A stretch of 64,000 nucleotides of DNA from Ampelomyces quisqualis (Eukaryota; Ascomycota; Dothideomycetes; Pleosporales; Phaeosphaeriaceae), in NCBI GenBank assembly GCA_018398575.1, contig JAGTXZ010000008.1:1612001-1676000 (forward strand). Reading direction: 5' to 3'. Below the pieces are notes generated by a model. It did not search any database, had not been told where the DNA came from, and worked only from the letters and a program-made list of their open reading frames with translations. The first letter of the stretch is position 1. Each line of letters opens with the position of its first letter. Both the position numbers and the translations under genes were made by a program. Positions 11,119 to 21,547 of the stretch are shown here, one piece after another.

Positions 11119-12132
11119 TCAGTACTTTCCACCCTCTTCACACACCTTCTTGAACACCTCCTCGGTATGGTCAAGGATTTTCTTCTCTCCACCCTCGTCT
11201 CGCATCTTCTTCGCAGCGGCTTTGTCTGCCAGAACATCGTTGTTCCAGTTCAGCAAATAGCTTCCACTTCCCTTCACTCCGTTGCTTCCTATTGCAGCCT
11301 CTTCTACACGTGCGCTCGATGCCTTGGGTGTGAACGTAGGGCTTGTAGCGGCGAACAAATGCCTCTCGCCACTCTCAACAGGCTTCACTTCCATTGCTTT
11401 CGTGATTATCCACAGGAACGGCTTGGCTAATGGCTCCCACTTGCCGAACGCATCTCTACCAACACCGGTTTCCACGACTGATGGGAAGGCGTGGATGTAC
11501 GAAGTGCCTGTATTCTTGCTGGCTAGATGATAGAACATGAGGTTGGTCATGGAACTCGCGTGAGTCATGCAGCTCTTTAGCGAAAAGCCCTTCTTGAGAT
11601 CGAGATCCGCGAGGTTGGGCGCTGATCCCAGACCCGGCTGGGGATCCAGCACGGCTACCACTCGCGAGAGGGTGCTGGATGTAGCTGCTGTGTCGAGAAG
11701 GGGCTGGAGCTGGTTGATGAATCGCATGCGTGTGTAGTAATGTAGCGCGAGCTTCTTGTCTAACCCCTCCAATGTCTCGTCTCTTCCCGTGAGGACAAAA
11801 TATCCGCATGTCATGAAGAGCAGATTGACCTGCTTCTCTTTGATTTTGACCTCTTGACATGCTTCGTCCACATTCTTCAAAAGGCTCACGTCCTTCTGGA
11901 TGAAAGTAACTTCTGATGCCGAGTTGATGGTCTTGAGTTCTTGGATGATCTTGCTGGCTTCTGTCTGATTGCGGCCAATCAGGTAAACGTGTGGTGAAAT
12001 GGTATTTCGCACGAGTTCACGGGCTGTGTAGAGACCAATGCCACTTGTACCGCCGACGAAGACAGCGACAAGATTGGCAGGGAACGATTTCAGGGCGGCG
12101 TTACTGGTGCGGACGTTGTTGATGGCGACCAT
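11119..12132 (-). CDS. Short-chain dehydrogenase-like oxidoreductase
   Basis: Single exon, 337 residues. The N terminus carries VGGTSGIGLYTARELV, the glycine-rich NAD(P) motif, followed by VYLIGRNQ, where the arginine suggests NADP preference. A stretch VNLLFMTCGYF takes the place of the usual NNAG motif. I cannot point to a clear YxxxK active site: the region around residues 190-205 reads MTHASSMTNLMFYHLASKN, so YHLASK is the nearest match. This pattern is common in divergent SDRs found near fungal secondary-metabolism genes, but no such cluster is visible here. The substrate is unknown. The protein is longer than classical SDRs (about 250) because of a C-terminal extension rich in charged residues. 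Confidence 0.8.
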   Translation of the reverse strand: MVAINNVRTSNAALKSFPANLVAVFVGGTSGIGLYTARELVRNTISPHVYLIGRNQTEASKIIQELKTINSASEVTFIQKDVSLLKNVDEACQEVKIKEKQVNLLFMTCGYFVLTGRDETLEGLDKKLALHYYTRMRFINQLQPLLDTAATSSTLSRVVAVLDPQPGLGSAPNLADLDLKKGFSLKSCMTHASSMTNLMFYHLASKNTGTSYIHAFPSVVETGVGRDAFGKWEPLAKPFLWIITKAMEVKPVESGERHLFAATSPTFTPKASSARVEEAAIGSNGVKGSGSYLLNWNNDVLADKAAAKKMRDEGGEKKILDHTEEVFKKVCEEGGKY

Positions 12133-12710
12133 AGTTGTGTGCCTCGACTGTAAAGCTGATGGATAAGCAACGGGGGTTTAGACCAGGCAAGGAGAGATGA
12201 TGATGAAATATTGTTGGTGATGGACTATATAAGGTTCTCTGTATCGAAGCAGCCCGACGTTCGTCCGTGCGATTTTCAGGACTCGGGTGTCGAGGAGCAG
12301 CGCCTTAACACCGTTTACAGCGCTCAAAGTCCTCAAGAAGCATCGGCTCATGACTCGTTGGCTAGGTGGTAACAATCATGCACAGAGGCCGGATGGTGGA
12401 ACTCGGCCACGAAAGCATGGCTGCTTAGGCAGGCAGCCATGCGCCGTACGCAAGAGAAGTACTCTACTGTGGCTTATATTTTAGGCCTCGCCTGCCTAGA
12501 GACGCCCCGGAGCATGCTCGATTTTCGCGTCCTCAAAGCAGGCCACGGTCAAGTCCTGTGCATCGCATCAAACGGGTGGTCATCGAATGGGAAAGCTCGA
12601 AACTCCGCAATCGCCGAAACGAGAGCTAGTCTCCACCAAACCTTCTCTTCGGCATGCCACTTTCTTCAAAACCTTAGTCATGAGTCAGGTTATTCGACAC
12701 CGCCGTCAAG
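12133..12710. promoter_or_regulatory. Divergent promoter region, SDR / YAE1
   Basis: 578 bases between two divergent starts. No gene supported; nothing assignable beyond promoter function. Confidence 0.45.
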
Positions 12711-13364
12711 ATGAGTGGTTTCGGTGACATGTCCCCTCATCTGGGCCCAACGCAACTCGCGGCTGGCTACGCTCCACCCACTCCCCCTCACGAAGACCCC
12801 CTCGACGATATCTACGGGTCTGCTCCATCTTCTCCGACTCTCGCAGGGGCCAGCACACTAGATCCTGGTCACCCTCGTATACGCGCCCACGAGATCCTGT
12901 CCGACCTTCCCTCGCGCCAACGCGCGCTTGACACGGACGCATATCGTGAAGGCCTTGCCACCAGCAAAGTGCTACATGTGCAGGAAGGCTTTGACGAGGG
13001 CTACTCACTGGGCGCAAACCTAGGTGTACGTGTGGGCTATATTCTCGGTGTCTTGCAAGGCTTCGTTGCAGCCTGGAAAGGTCACAAGGACGAATTGTGT
13101 CGACAATCAAAAGAGGCTCAAGCCACGGCGCTGAAGGAGCTGGCTATTCAGGAGCTGCTGGGCCAGCAATGGGTGGCCGAAGACGGGATATGGATTTGGG
13201 AGGTTCACGGCGACGAAGAAGAGCCCACGTTCAGGGAAGTCGCCGAGCAGCATCCTGTGGTACAGAAGTGGACATGCGCAGTTGAAGATATGGCTAAGAA
13301 GTGGGGCGTCGAGTTGAGAGCCGTTGAAAAGGCTCACGGAACAAATGAAGAGGATCAATCATGA
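12711..13364 (+). CDS. YAE1: YAE1, adaptor for cytosolic Fe/S cluster assembly
   Basis: Single exon, 217 residues. In yeast, Yae1 with Lto1 recruits the Fe/S targeting complex to the ABC protein Rli1 (ABCE1). Diagnostic here is the segment EGFDEGYSLGANLGVRVG and on through YILGVLQG (residues about 85-111), a glycine every fourth residue, the deca-GX3 pattern of the Yae1/Lto1 family. The N terminus is disordered and acidic (PTPPHEDPLDDIYGS), which is typical of Yae1 rather than the smaller Lto1. The C terminus is charged and helical. Start ATG is the first in frame. Lto1 is the only real alternative, disfavoured by length. Confidence 0.88.
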   Translation: MSGFGDMSPHLGPTQLAAGYAPPTPPHEDPLDDIYGSAPSSPTLAGASTLDPGHPRIRAHEILSDLPSRQRALDTDAYREGLATSKVLHVQEGFDEGYSLGANLGVRVGYILGVLQGFVAAWKGHKDELCRQSKEAQATALKELAIQELLGQQWVAEDGIWIWEVHGDEEEPTFREVAEQHPVVQKWTCAVEDMAKKWGVELRAVEKAHGTNEEDQS

Positions 13365-13717
13365 AGAGTCTGATGTCTCCCGTCGACGACTCCAAGTCCA
13401 TATTTCGTGCGGGAAAGCGTTTTGAGCATAGAAGCTCGGGAGCAGACGGCGGTGTCGCATGTCTATACCATGACACCATGCAGGCCTCTCGCCGAAGTGC
13501 TCGAAGCAAGATCTTCAGGTCATCCAAGCATGGACTGAGGAGAGTTCGGGTGGTGCCGGCTAGAAGAGTTACCCGGGATCGAACGCCTTTGCTCATAGAT
13601 GGGCCCAAATGGCTGCCTAGAAGGATTCCGGATCATACACGTGTGGCTCGGAGCGGAGGACGTGGCGGTCCGGGCCTGTGCGCATTGATTTCGGACAATT
13701 AACTAGTGGCCTAAAAA
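13365..13717. other. Intergenic region, YAE1 to MCP2-like gene
   Basis: 353 bases. An ORF on the + strand (13361-13702) is arginine-rich and matches no family that I know. A tRNA-like B-box string near 13574 was tested and does not fold. Confidence 0.5.
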
Positions 13718-15838
13718 ATGCCGTCATTGACTAGGTCGCAACGCCGACAAGGTGCGGACGATAAACCCAGGCGCCCTTCTCCATGCCATGCTATCCATCC
13801 CTCGTGCTGTAGTTCTCTACCTGGAGTCGTCATGATACATGGCTTAGCTCTATCACGAGCGCCTGTTCATCATGCCATTTCGCGACTGCTAACCCGCGCT
13901 GTCGCCTCCGCGCGACCATTTCAGACACCACTTGTCCGTCGCCTCCAAACGCAAGCATGGGAGCCTCTTCTACCTCCAAACCCGGCAGACCTGCCAAAAC
14001 CTAGGCAGCGAAAGATCAAGCCGCCCTTTACCAAGCGCAAATGGGTGCGACGCCTTGCTATCGTCTCTGCGCTTCTCAGCGCCGGTTGGCTGTTCGACCG
14101 ACAGTTCTACGCCTCGTCCATCACACGGAGTTTGCGAACGTTCCGAACTGGTCTCGTGATAGGCTTGGACTACAAGATCAATTTTCGCGCACATCCACCC
14201 TTCGCAAACAGCATTGAGGAGGTGCATGCTCGCAACGCGACAAGGATATTCGACCTGCTGAGGTACAACGGAGGACTATACTTGAAGATTGGTCAGGCAA
14301 TCGCTATGCAGAGTGCGATATTGCCACCACAGTTCCAGAAGATGTTCCAGAAGATGTTCGACGATGCGCCGCAAAATGATTGGGCCGACGTTGAGAGGGT
14401 TGTTCGTGAGGACTTTGGCAAAAGCGTAGAGGAGGTGTTTGGTGTCAGTTTCACTAGAGAAGAGGGCAAGGGCATGATGGAGCAGACTGCAAGAGCGAGC
14501 GCGAGTGTTGCGCAGGTACATTGGGCCAGGCTCGCCGACGGGAGAGAGGTCGCAATCAAGATCCAGAAGAGGGAGATTGTGCAGCAGGTTGGCTGGGATC
14601 TCTGGGCATTCAAGGTCGTGGCAAAGGCGTACACGTGGTGGTTCAAGATCCCCATCTACACACTGGTACCGTATATTACGGAGCGCCTGATGCTCGAGAC
14701 CGACTTCGAAAACGAAGCGAACAACGCCGAGGAGATGAGGCATCTTGTCCACAACGAGAAACGTCTAGCTGGGAGGGTCTACATACCCATGGTCTATCGA
14801 GAGCTCTCGAGCAGGCGCGTCATGACAGCAGAGTGGATCGAGGGTGTTCGACTATGGGACAAAGAAGGCATCACAAACAATTGGCAAGGCGGCTGGCGAC
14901 GAGGCAGTCCAGGTGCAGGAGGTGGTCAACTACCACCTATTCCAAAGACCAACACCAGACTCGACACCAAGTTCCCACCAGATGCGCCAAAACACGATGC
15001 ATTCAAGCCCGATCGGTCAGACTGGAAAGGCAAGAACCACAAAGGCGGTTTGGGAGTTTCATTGAAGACTACAATGAACACCATTGTCGATCTGTTCTCG
15101 GCTCAGATGTTCTTGTGGGGTGCTGTCCACTGCGATCCGCATCCCGGCAACATCTTCATCCGTCGATTACCCAATGGCCAGCCAGAAGTTGTGCTCATTG
15201 ATCACGGGCTCTACATTCGGATGAACCCAGACTTCCGACACCAGTACTCCTTGTTCTGGAAGTCTCTTCTCGCTTTTGACAACGAGACCATCCAGGAGAT
15301 AGCCACTAGCTGGGGCGTAGGCCACGCTGACATATTTGCTTCGGCCACACTTATGCGACCATACCAGGGTGGCGACAACAGCGTAGCGAACGAGCTAAAG
15401 AAGGGCTGGGAGGGCAAAGACCAGGCTGAGCGTGCATTCGAGATGCAGTCTCGAGGTCGTGACGCCATCAGGCTTATGTTGGCAGACGACAAGAAGTGGC
15501 CACAGGAACTCATCTTCATCGGCCGCAACTTGAGGATTGTGCAAGGAAACAACCAGTTTCTTGGATCGCCTGTGAACAGGATCAAGATCACGGGCTTGTG
15601 GGCGTCGAGAGCTTTGACAGAAAGCCCTGATTTGGCGTACAGTGAAAGATGGAAGAATTGGGTCAAGCACCTGAGATTCAGATGCGTGCTGGTGCTGACC
15701 GACTTTGCCTTTTATTGGAGCAAGATCAAACAATTGACTGGATTTGGTATGGGCATGGAAGCCGACATCGAGGATCGGATGAAAGCCATGGCGAAGGACT
15801 TTGGTGTTGAGCTCCAACATGGCGTGTTCGAGGGTTGA
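13718..15838 (+). CDS. MCP2: Mitochondrial UbiB/ABC1-family atypical kinase (MCP2/CQD2-like)
   Basis: Atypical protein-kinase-like protein of the mitochondrial inner membrane; yeast Mcp2/Cqd2 affects coenzyme Q distribution and lipid homeostasis. Single exon, 706 residues. Seen: YLKIGQ, the KxGQ motif, at residues 190-193; the alanine-rich loop ASASVAQVH in place of a glycine-rich loop; VAIKIQ with the ATP-binding Lys281; HCDPHPGN with the catalytic Asp473; then LIDHGL, the DFG-equivalent. A hydrophobic helix follows the N terminus (LAIVSALLSAGWLF). A second ATG at 13832 begins a segment rich in Arg/Ser/Ala that looks like a mitochondrial presequence and is a likely true start. A glycine-rich insert near residue 400 (GGWRRGSPGAGGGQLPP) is unusual. 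COQ8 is less likely because of the KIGQ context and length. Confidence 0.88.
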   Translation: MPSLTRSQRRQGADDKPRRPSPCHAIHPSCCSSLPGVVMIHGLALSRAPVHHAISRLLTRAVASARPFQTPLVRRLQTQAWEPLLPPNPADLPKPRQRKIKPPFTKRKWVRRLAIVSALLSAGWLFDRQFYASSITRSLRTFRTGLVIGLDYKINFRAHPPFANSIEEVHARNATRIFDLLRYNGGLYLKIGQAIAMQSAILPPQFQKMFQKMFDDAPQNDWADVERVVREDFGKSVEEVFGVSFTREEGKGMMEQTARASASVAQVHWARLADGREVAIKIQKREIVQQVGWDLWAFKVVAKAYTWWFKIPIYTLVPYITERLMLETDFENEANNAEEMRHLVHNEKRLAGRVYIPMVYRELSSRRVMTAEWIEGVRLWDKEGITNNWQGGWRRGSPGAGGGQLPPIPKTNTRLDTKFPPDAPKHDAFKPDRSDWKGKNHKGGLGVSLKTTMNTIVDLFSAQMFLWGAVHCDPHPGNIFIRRLPNGQPEVVLIDHGLYIRMNPDFRHQYSLFWKSLLAFDNETIQEIATSWGVGHADIFASATLMRPYQGGDNSVANELKKGWEGKDQAERAFEMQSRGRDAIRLMLADDKKWPQELIFIGRNLRIVQGNNQFLGSPVNRIKITGLWASRALTESPDLAYSERWKNWVKHLRFRCVLVLTDFAFYWSKIKQLTGFGMGMEADIEDRMKAMAKDFGVELQHGVFEG

Positions 15839-16461
15839 TTGGTATGATATTCATGCATGCCAATCATGTTAAAAATCACATCAATTTTCCGCCTCTCTTC
15901 TGATCAAGCCGGCTGCAGTTGATGAAATGTAAACATATCGAATCGACCGTCTGAGCAAGCACAGCATGCTAGCAGGGGCAAGCTCGCCTGATTGGAACGA
16001 AGGAATCTGCAACTCTAAGCTAGATCACTGCACTGAGGGCTCTGCCTTTGTTCAATTTTCGAGGTGCAATGAGATACCTGGCGTAACCTAGTGAATGTTC
16101 ATGTACGCTGCAGCCCGCAAGTAATCTTCCCGAGCCGAGGCTTCCAGAGCCGAGGCATGACGCGCAACGTCGGCCATCATCACTCCAGCCAATGCATGCG
16201 GCAGCAGCAACAACTGGTCAAAATAACTCTCGCATGCGCCGAGCAGAGATCTCCATCTTCCTCGAAAATACTGACCCACACGAAACTCCAGATTCCCCAG
16301 CTTTCACGGCGAACCGAGGCAGGCAACGTCCTATTCACTGACGTCGATATATCGATACCGCGCATATAACAGCATCCTACCTGACACAACGACAAACCTA
16401 CCTGTCAACCCCTTGATCGCACGATTAGAAAACGTTTGAAACCTTGCCTACACGCAACAAC
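15839..16461. other. Intergenic region, MCP2-like to hydratase gene
   Basis: About 620 bases with the 3' flank of the kinase gene and the promoter of the hydratase gene. No supported gene. A TATATA-like stretch is absent; GCATATAA at about 16362 is a possible core promoter element 100 bases before the start. Confidence 0.45.
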
Positions 16462-17677
16462 ATGGCGCCTTCCTACCCAGACATTGAATTCACAATCAAG
16501 AACAAAATCGGAATCATCAAAGTACCCAACTACCTTGTTTCTTCCTTCGCCTTCCCACCCTCCCCACTCGGAAGATGGATGGGTCCAGCCCATGTGTAAA
16601 GAAGAAGAAGAAGAAAAACTGACTGATTCGAACTGCATAGTTTGACCGCCCCAACGCGCTCAATTCGTTTGGCGGCTCCCTCGTTCCGTCTACGATTGCG
16701 GCGCTGCGCGTCCTCGACGCTCACCCTGACACCATCTTCACCGTGTTGACGGGCCAAGGGCGCTTTTTTTCCGCCGGCGCGGATGTCAAGGGTATAGCGG
16801 GGGGAAATGCCGGGGTACGTGTTTGTGTGGGCGGATGTGATGGGCATGTAGCGTAGCGTTCGTGCTGATGGGGGGAAAAAATGACTAGGTCGACGACGCC
16901 CATGCCCACGAGGCGGATAAGAAACTCGGGTATTTGGCGCGATTTGGATATGGTGTGTTGTGTTTTTCACTGTTTCTTTTCATCTTCACACACACGCACC
17001 TGGTGTATTCGCGTCGCGTCGAGTCTTGGGGGCTGGGCAGCTAACGAGACGACTGTCTAGCAATGGAACTCCTCCGTTCCATGATCGACCACCGAAAAGT
17101 CCTCGTCCTCGCGCTCAATGGGCCCGCTGTTGGGGGCGGCGCAGCGTGGTTTCCAGGTATTGCTGACATAGTACTGGCGAGCAACACCGCTTGGCTGCAA
17201 TGTCCCTTTTCAGGTAAATCCCGAGTCTTTGTGTGCTTTCTGACACACAAACACATGCAAGATCTAACTAATCCTATCAAAGCCCTCGGACTTGTTCCTG
17301 AGAACGGCTCCGCTCTCTCCTTTGCGCAAAGCATGGGCGTCCACCGCGCAAACGACTTCCTCATGTTCGGCCGCAAGCTCACTGCGCAAGAACTCCTCGA
17401 CGCAGGAATGTACAACTACGTGTGGGACGCCACGGGTGCCGAGTTCCAGAAGAAAGTCGTCGGTTTCCTGGAAGAGCAGTTGGAAGTGAATGACGGAAAG
17501 AGCATGATGGAGATGAAGAGATTGCAAAACGCGCCGATCCGGGATGCGCGGCTGATTGCCGTGGTCAATGCTATCGATGCACTGGCCGAGCGGTTCGTCG
17601 AAGATGCGCCCAAGCAGAGATTCGCGGCCAAGATGAAGGAATTGGAAGAAAAGAGCAAGGCACGATCGAAGCTCTGA
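16462..17677 (+). CDS. Peroxisomal enoyl-CoA hydratase/isomerase family protein
   Basis: Crotonase-fold enzyme, probably of peroxisomal beta-oxidation (enoyl-CoA isomerase ECI/DCI type). Exons 16462-16521, 16641-16814, 16889-16952, 17061-17213 and 17283-17677 give 281 residues. Seen: FDRPNALNSF, then FFSAGADVKG (first oxyanion-hole segment) and NGPAVGGGAAWFP (second), all in family order. The chain ends KARSKL, with SKL a canonical type 1 peroxisome targeting signal. Introns of 119, 74, 108 and 69 bases have GT donors and TAG or AAG acceptors. The last intron is a multiple of three with no stop, so the frame stays open if it is retained. Which substrate double bond is acted on cannot be told. 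Similar proteins in fungi are often called enoyl-CoA hydratase/isomerase without further proof. Confidence 0.9.
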
Positions 17678-18162
17678 TGTAAGTCAAGGTTGAATGTATG
17701 TGTGTATGTAAAAAGCCATGGGGTTGTTAAGCTTAGCACCTGGCGGCTACGTGATTCCCCTTCATCCTAATTTTGCTTACCTTCAGCCACTGGAAGATAT
17801 TGCTGATCTTGTTCCACCACAATGTATGCCCCAGTGCATAGCCAGTCATGTCCCAAATGGTTTTTGGATATAATGACAGTGAAGTCAAGCAAGTACACAT
17901 GGTTTCTAGCAACTAGACAATAAAGAAAAGGGTATGAGCGCATTGTTCGCTGCAATGCCAATATGAAGAACACATAATGAAACACAAATGCCGGTAATGT
18001 CGTCACAAATGAGGGTGGTATGATCGGTCAGTTGGGGTGTAGCCAGATAGAGCCGGAGAAGGGTCCCATAGTTTCAGACCAGGCTGCATATCCCTGCGCA
18101 GATGATTTGGGTCCTGTTCGGATTTTCCGACGTCGTCTTCGAAAGGTTGCCCGTTGCATCAT
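17678..18162. other. Intergenic region between convergent genes
   Basis: 485 bases between the 3' ends of the hydratase and septin-like genes. AT-richer than the flanks; nothing else visible. Confidence 0.5.
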
Positions 18163-20035
18163 TCATGCACCAACACCGCGTGGTTGGCGAAATTCGCGGC
18201 CATGGGCACTAGACGCGCGACCGTTGGTGGCCGGAACGTTGAGCCCTCTCATAGCGGGTCCATCAGAAGTGACGACTCGGCGTCGGCTGTTTCCCTTCTC
18301 CAAGCGAAGCGTCCTCCAGCCTTCGTACCACTGATCACGAGATGCCTCACGAAGCTCAGCGCGCCATTCGCTGAAGACACTCTCGCGCAACCTCACAAAG
18401 TCGCAGTGCTCTGGGTTATATGGATCCGCAAAACCCCAGGGAAATTTGCGACCAAGCACGTCGGGCTCGTACATGTCTGGGGAGATGATACTGAGGGGAA
18501 GGAACGGGACATCGCAATCTTCGGTGTGGATCGATGTCGACATTGCGGAAGGCTTGCGGCTATGAGTTTTCCTCGCACTTGGCGGTGAAGTGGGAGGCGA
18601 GCGCGATCTGGAGGAGTTGGACGAAGCCATTGAGCGCGCAGCTTCCGAGGATGAACGCTCGAGTATTTTGTTCAAGAGGTCCGGCTTGTCTTCGTTCTCG
18701 GATGAGTCGTTGTAGTCGTCCTCATCGCGTTCGTCCAGGCGGTCAGGGTCCTCATCGTCGTCATCGTCTGCTTCGAGATGCAAAGCCTCCAGCGGGTCCA
18801 GCTTTGCGCGCTTGATAGTGTCCCACACCATCCTCTTTAGATGGCGCATGTGCGCACCGGTGATGGTGTCTGCCTTGCTGATGATAGGAATGACCGTGGT
18901 TTTCCCTTGCAGTTCGCGGAGGACATTGAGGTCCAGACCTTCGTCAAGGCCGCCAAAAATAGCGCTTCCTGGCTTGATAACGTTTGACCGCTTGCGTGCT
19001 TCGGCAATGTTCGAGTCCAGGCGGGAAGGGTCCAGGATCAAAAAGACGCAGTGGATGTGGGTGTCCTTGACGCCAGGCGCACGCACGACCTTTTGTTCCT
19101 CGCCAAAGGTGTCTTCAAACTTGGACTCGAGGAAGGACGTGATGATGGGCAGCTGGAAGTCGACGACGTTCTTCTCGAGGCCCTCGGAGTCCCACAGCGT
19201 GACGCCCACGCGCTCGCCGTCGACCTCGGTCTCAAGGTACTCGGAGGTGAAGATGGAGTCGTCGGCCACGGCAGTGGCGGGCGGCGAGGGCGTGTTGGGC
19301 CGCTTCTTCTTGGGCAGGGCGAGCGCAGTGCGCAGGAAGTCGATGAAGGACGACTTGCCGCAGTTCTTGGTGCCGATGACGAGGATGCTGCGGGTGGTTA
19401 GCGGGGTCTCGGGGTCTGGGCTCTGGGGACGCGCAGATGACCTACTTGAAGGGCGTGGGGTCCTTCCTCCTCCGCAGGCGGCGCGGGCTGTTGACGGTGC
19501 TGATCTGGCTGCTCGCGTAGCTGTAGCGGCCGCGGTGGGTCATGCTCTCGGTCCTGGGGTAGGGGTCGAAGTCCATGTAGGGCGCGGGCGCGGGCGCGAT
19601 GCCGGCGGGGGGCGGGGCAGCGGCGACGCTGTCGGGCTGCTGGGGCGCCGTTCTGTGGTGGTCCATGGCCGGGCGGCTGAAGTTGTGGGTGTAGTTGCCG
19701 ACCTTGTTGGAGACAATGGCCACCGAGTCGGGGCGCAACGGCTCGCCGCCGAACGACTCGATCTGGGGGAGGGCCGAGTGCGAGGGCAGGCGCGGCGGCT
19801 GGCGGGGCAGCATGGCGGCTTCGCGCTGTCGGCGCTGGGCGTCTTCCTGGGCGAGCGCCTTCTGTTTCCGGCTCATCTTGCCTCCGGACTCACTCACTCG
19901 TCGCAGGAAACTGAACGACGGGCGGCGCTGGCGGTCGCTGTGGGCGGCGCTGGCGGTCGCGGACGCGTCGGGCGAGCCTTCCTTCGCCGAGCGGTCGGGG
20001 AAGCCGTGGGGATGGATGGACGTGGTGCTGGCCAT
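18163..20035 (-). CDS. Septin-like GTPase with long disordered N terminus
   Basis: Member of the septin GTPase family, filament-forming proteins of septa and cell cortex. Exons 20035-19446 and 19387-18163 (coding order), intron 58 bases; 604 residues. The first about 195 residues are Pro/Ser/Arg-rich and disordered. The join gives TPFNILVIGTKNCGKSSFIDF: the septin-type lead-in FNILVIG and the P-loop GTKNCGKSS. Next come LWDSEGLEKN in place of the DTxG switch motif, and IISKADTIT, equivalent to the septin G4 motif AKAD. Between G4 and the C-terminal part is an insert with a run of Asp/Glu (EADDDDDEDPDRLDE) and a Ser-rich stretch. It most resembles the filamentous-fungus-only group typified by AspE; that assignment is from memory of the family and moderately sure. 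The missing threonine in switch II may mean weak or absent hydrolysis. Confidence 0.8.
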
Positions 20036-21547
20036 GGCGGGCGCCGCGAGCAGGTGCTCAAATAGGCAGCGACACGGTGTTCGCGCGCGTGCAATCTCGG
20101 TAGACGAGAAAGGAGTCGGGCGGTGTTGGAATGCGACGGGCTTCCTCTAGCAGCACCAGGAATCCGTGGCTTCGCGCAGAGCAGAGGTGGCACCGTGGCA
20201 GCGGTGAAATTGGAGGGAGGCCTGCGCCGGTCAGCCGTGCCCGCATGCCCAGCGAGTAGCGCGCCAGCCGAGTGAATGGTCAGGGCCGCCATAGTGACTA
20301 CGCACCTTGTGGTTAGGCCGGAGCCACTGCTGCAGGTACAGAGCACGGCCCGGATGCAAATGGGTGCAATCGACTAGCCAGAGTGACAGCGCTGTGCGAA
20401 GAGGAAGAGGACTGCGCGTGGAACCAGTTGGAACTTGGCAGTGCCACGAAACTGTTGCTAGAGGCAATAGCAGAGCAGATTAGGTCCGGCGACTCCGGTC
20501 GACGATGAGGAAAGACGGCTGGCGAAGCTCATTGGCCGCGGCGACTGGCATCGCCCGGATTCCAAGTGAAACTCGTTCCCCGGACACCACATCCCACGGC
20601 GGCCTTCTTTCGCTCACGGCCATTGGTTCGCGACAGTCTCGTGCAACCGCCCAATCTCACCATTATCGATTGTTGATCCATGATCCATCTGGGGTGCTGA
20701 CGTCGCAAAGCATAGTACAACCGCACCGGGTATGCCACCCCAAGCTCCGGCGCATGAACGTCGTATCCGCTCCAGTCCACGCATCCTGGGAACATGCTCG
20801 ATCCCTCGTTTCACCTCCATGTGGATGGCTGCCCAAAGGCGTTGCTCTGTCTCGAATCTCTGCGTGAGTCCGCTCACTCCAATGCTTATCCACTCGCAGA
20901 ATACGAAATGTAACATGGCCGTTATGGGTAAGATCATTTGTGACTACGAACTCAAGACCTTGACCTCAAATAACAAGTTCACGACTACGATGAGATCGAC
21001 ACCGACAGCCTCCTCATCTGGACCTAAGAGAGTTTGAGTTCAAGGCTGCGTATGATGAGCTCGATAGTCTGAAGCACGATGGGACTTTATGGGCGGTGGA
21101 TGGAAGCTTCATGCCGAGTGAGGGAATGCCGGCGAGGGTGACTAGGAGGGCCATGTAGGCAGTTCAGGTCTGAATTCTAGTCATTATTTTCGGCATCAGC
21201 ATGGGTGCGGTAAAACCCATTCCGAGCATGTTCAGCATCCTGAGCAACTCGGCCTTCATCTGACTCAGCTACGCATGCCCAACTCGTGATAGCACGATTG
21301 TTTGGTGTTGATTCTGTATTCCACGTCGAGCTATCGTTGTAGCAGCCGCGCCGCTGCCCAGGTATTCCTGCGTCCTCTTGCGAGCAACCCGCCCTTCCCC
21401 GTTTTAGCCAATTAGAGGCTCGGATAAAATCCCGTGCCTGCCAGATCTCCACATTTCCATCATTCATCTCAACACTCATCATCCACTGACCTTCTACATG
21501 TGCGATAGAGTCCCACTTCGTCCCTTGATGGATCTCTGTGTAAATAG
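20036..21547. other. Intergenic region with a possible gene fragment
   Basis: 1.5 kb with no complete gene. The left part is promoter for the septin-like gene. At 21021-21158 (+) an open stretch encodes DLREFEFKAAYDELDSLKHD, continues through GTLWAVDGSFMPSEGMPARV and ends in a TAG. Just before it, another frame reads DYDEIDTDSLLIW, so the two could be parts of one damaged or spliced coding sequence. I do not recognise the protein. The right part is promoter for the acid phosphatase. Confidence 0.4.

Noticed and set aside
13560..13640. tRNA-like B box on the minus strand (GCGTTCGATCCCGG)
   Set aside because: The flanking bases do not form a T-stem, acceptor stem or anticodon arm, and no A box is present.
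18812..20065. 417-codon + strand ORF antisense to the septin-like gene
   Set aside because: Arg/Ala/Gly-rich shadow of a GC-rich coding region; the opposite strand carries the P-loop and G4 motifs.
21021..21158. Small ORF fragment left of the acid phosphatase gene as a separate gene
   Set aside because: Too short, frame broken upstream, no family recognised; only noted in the intergenic entry.
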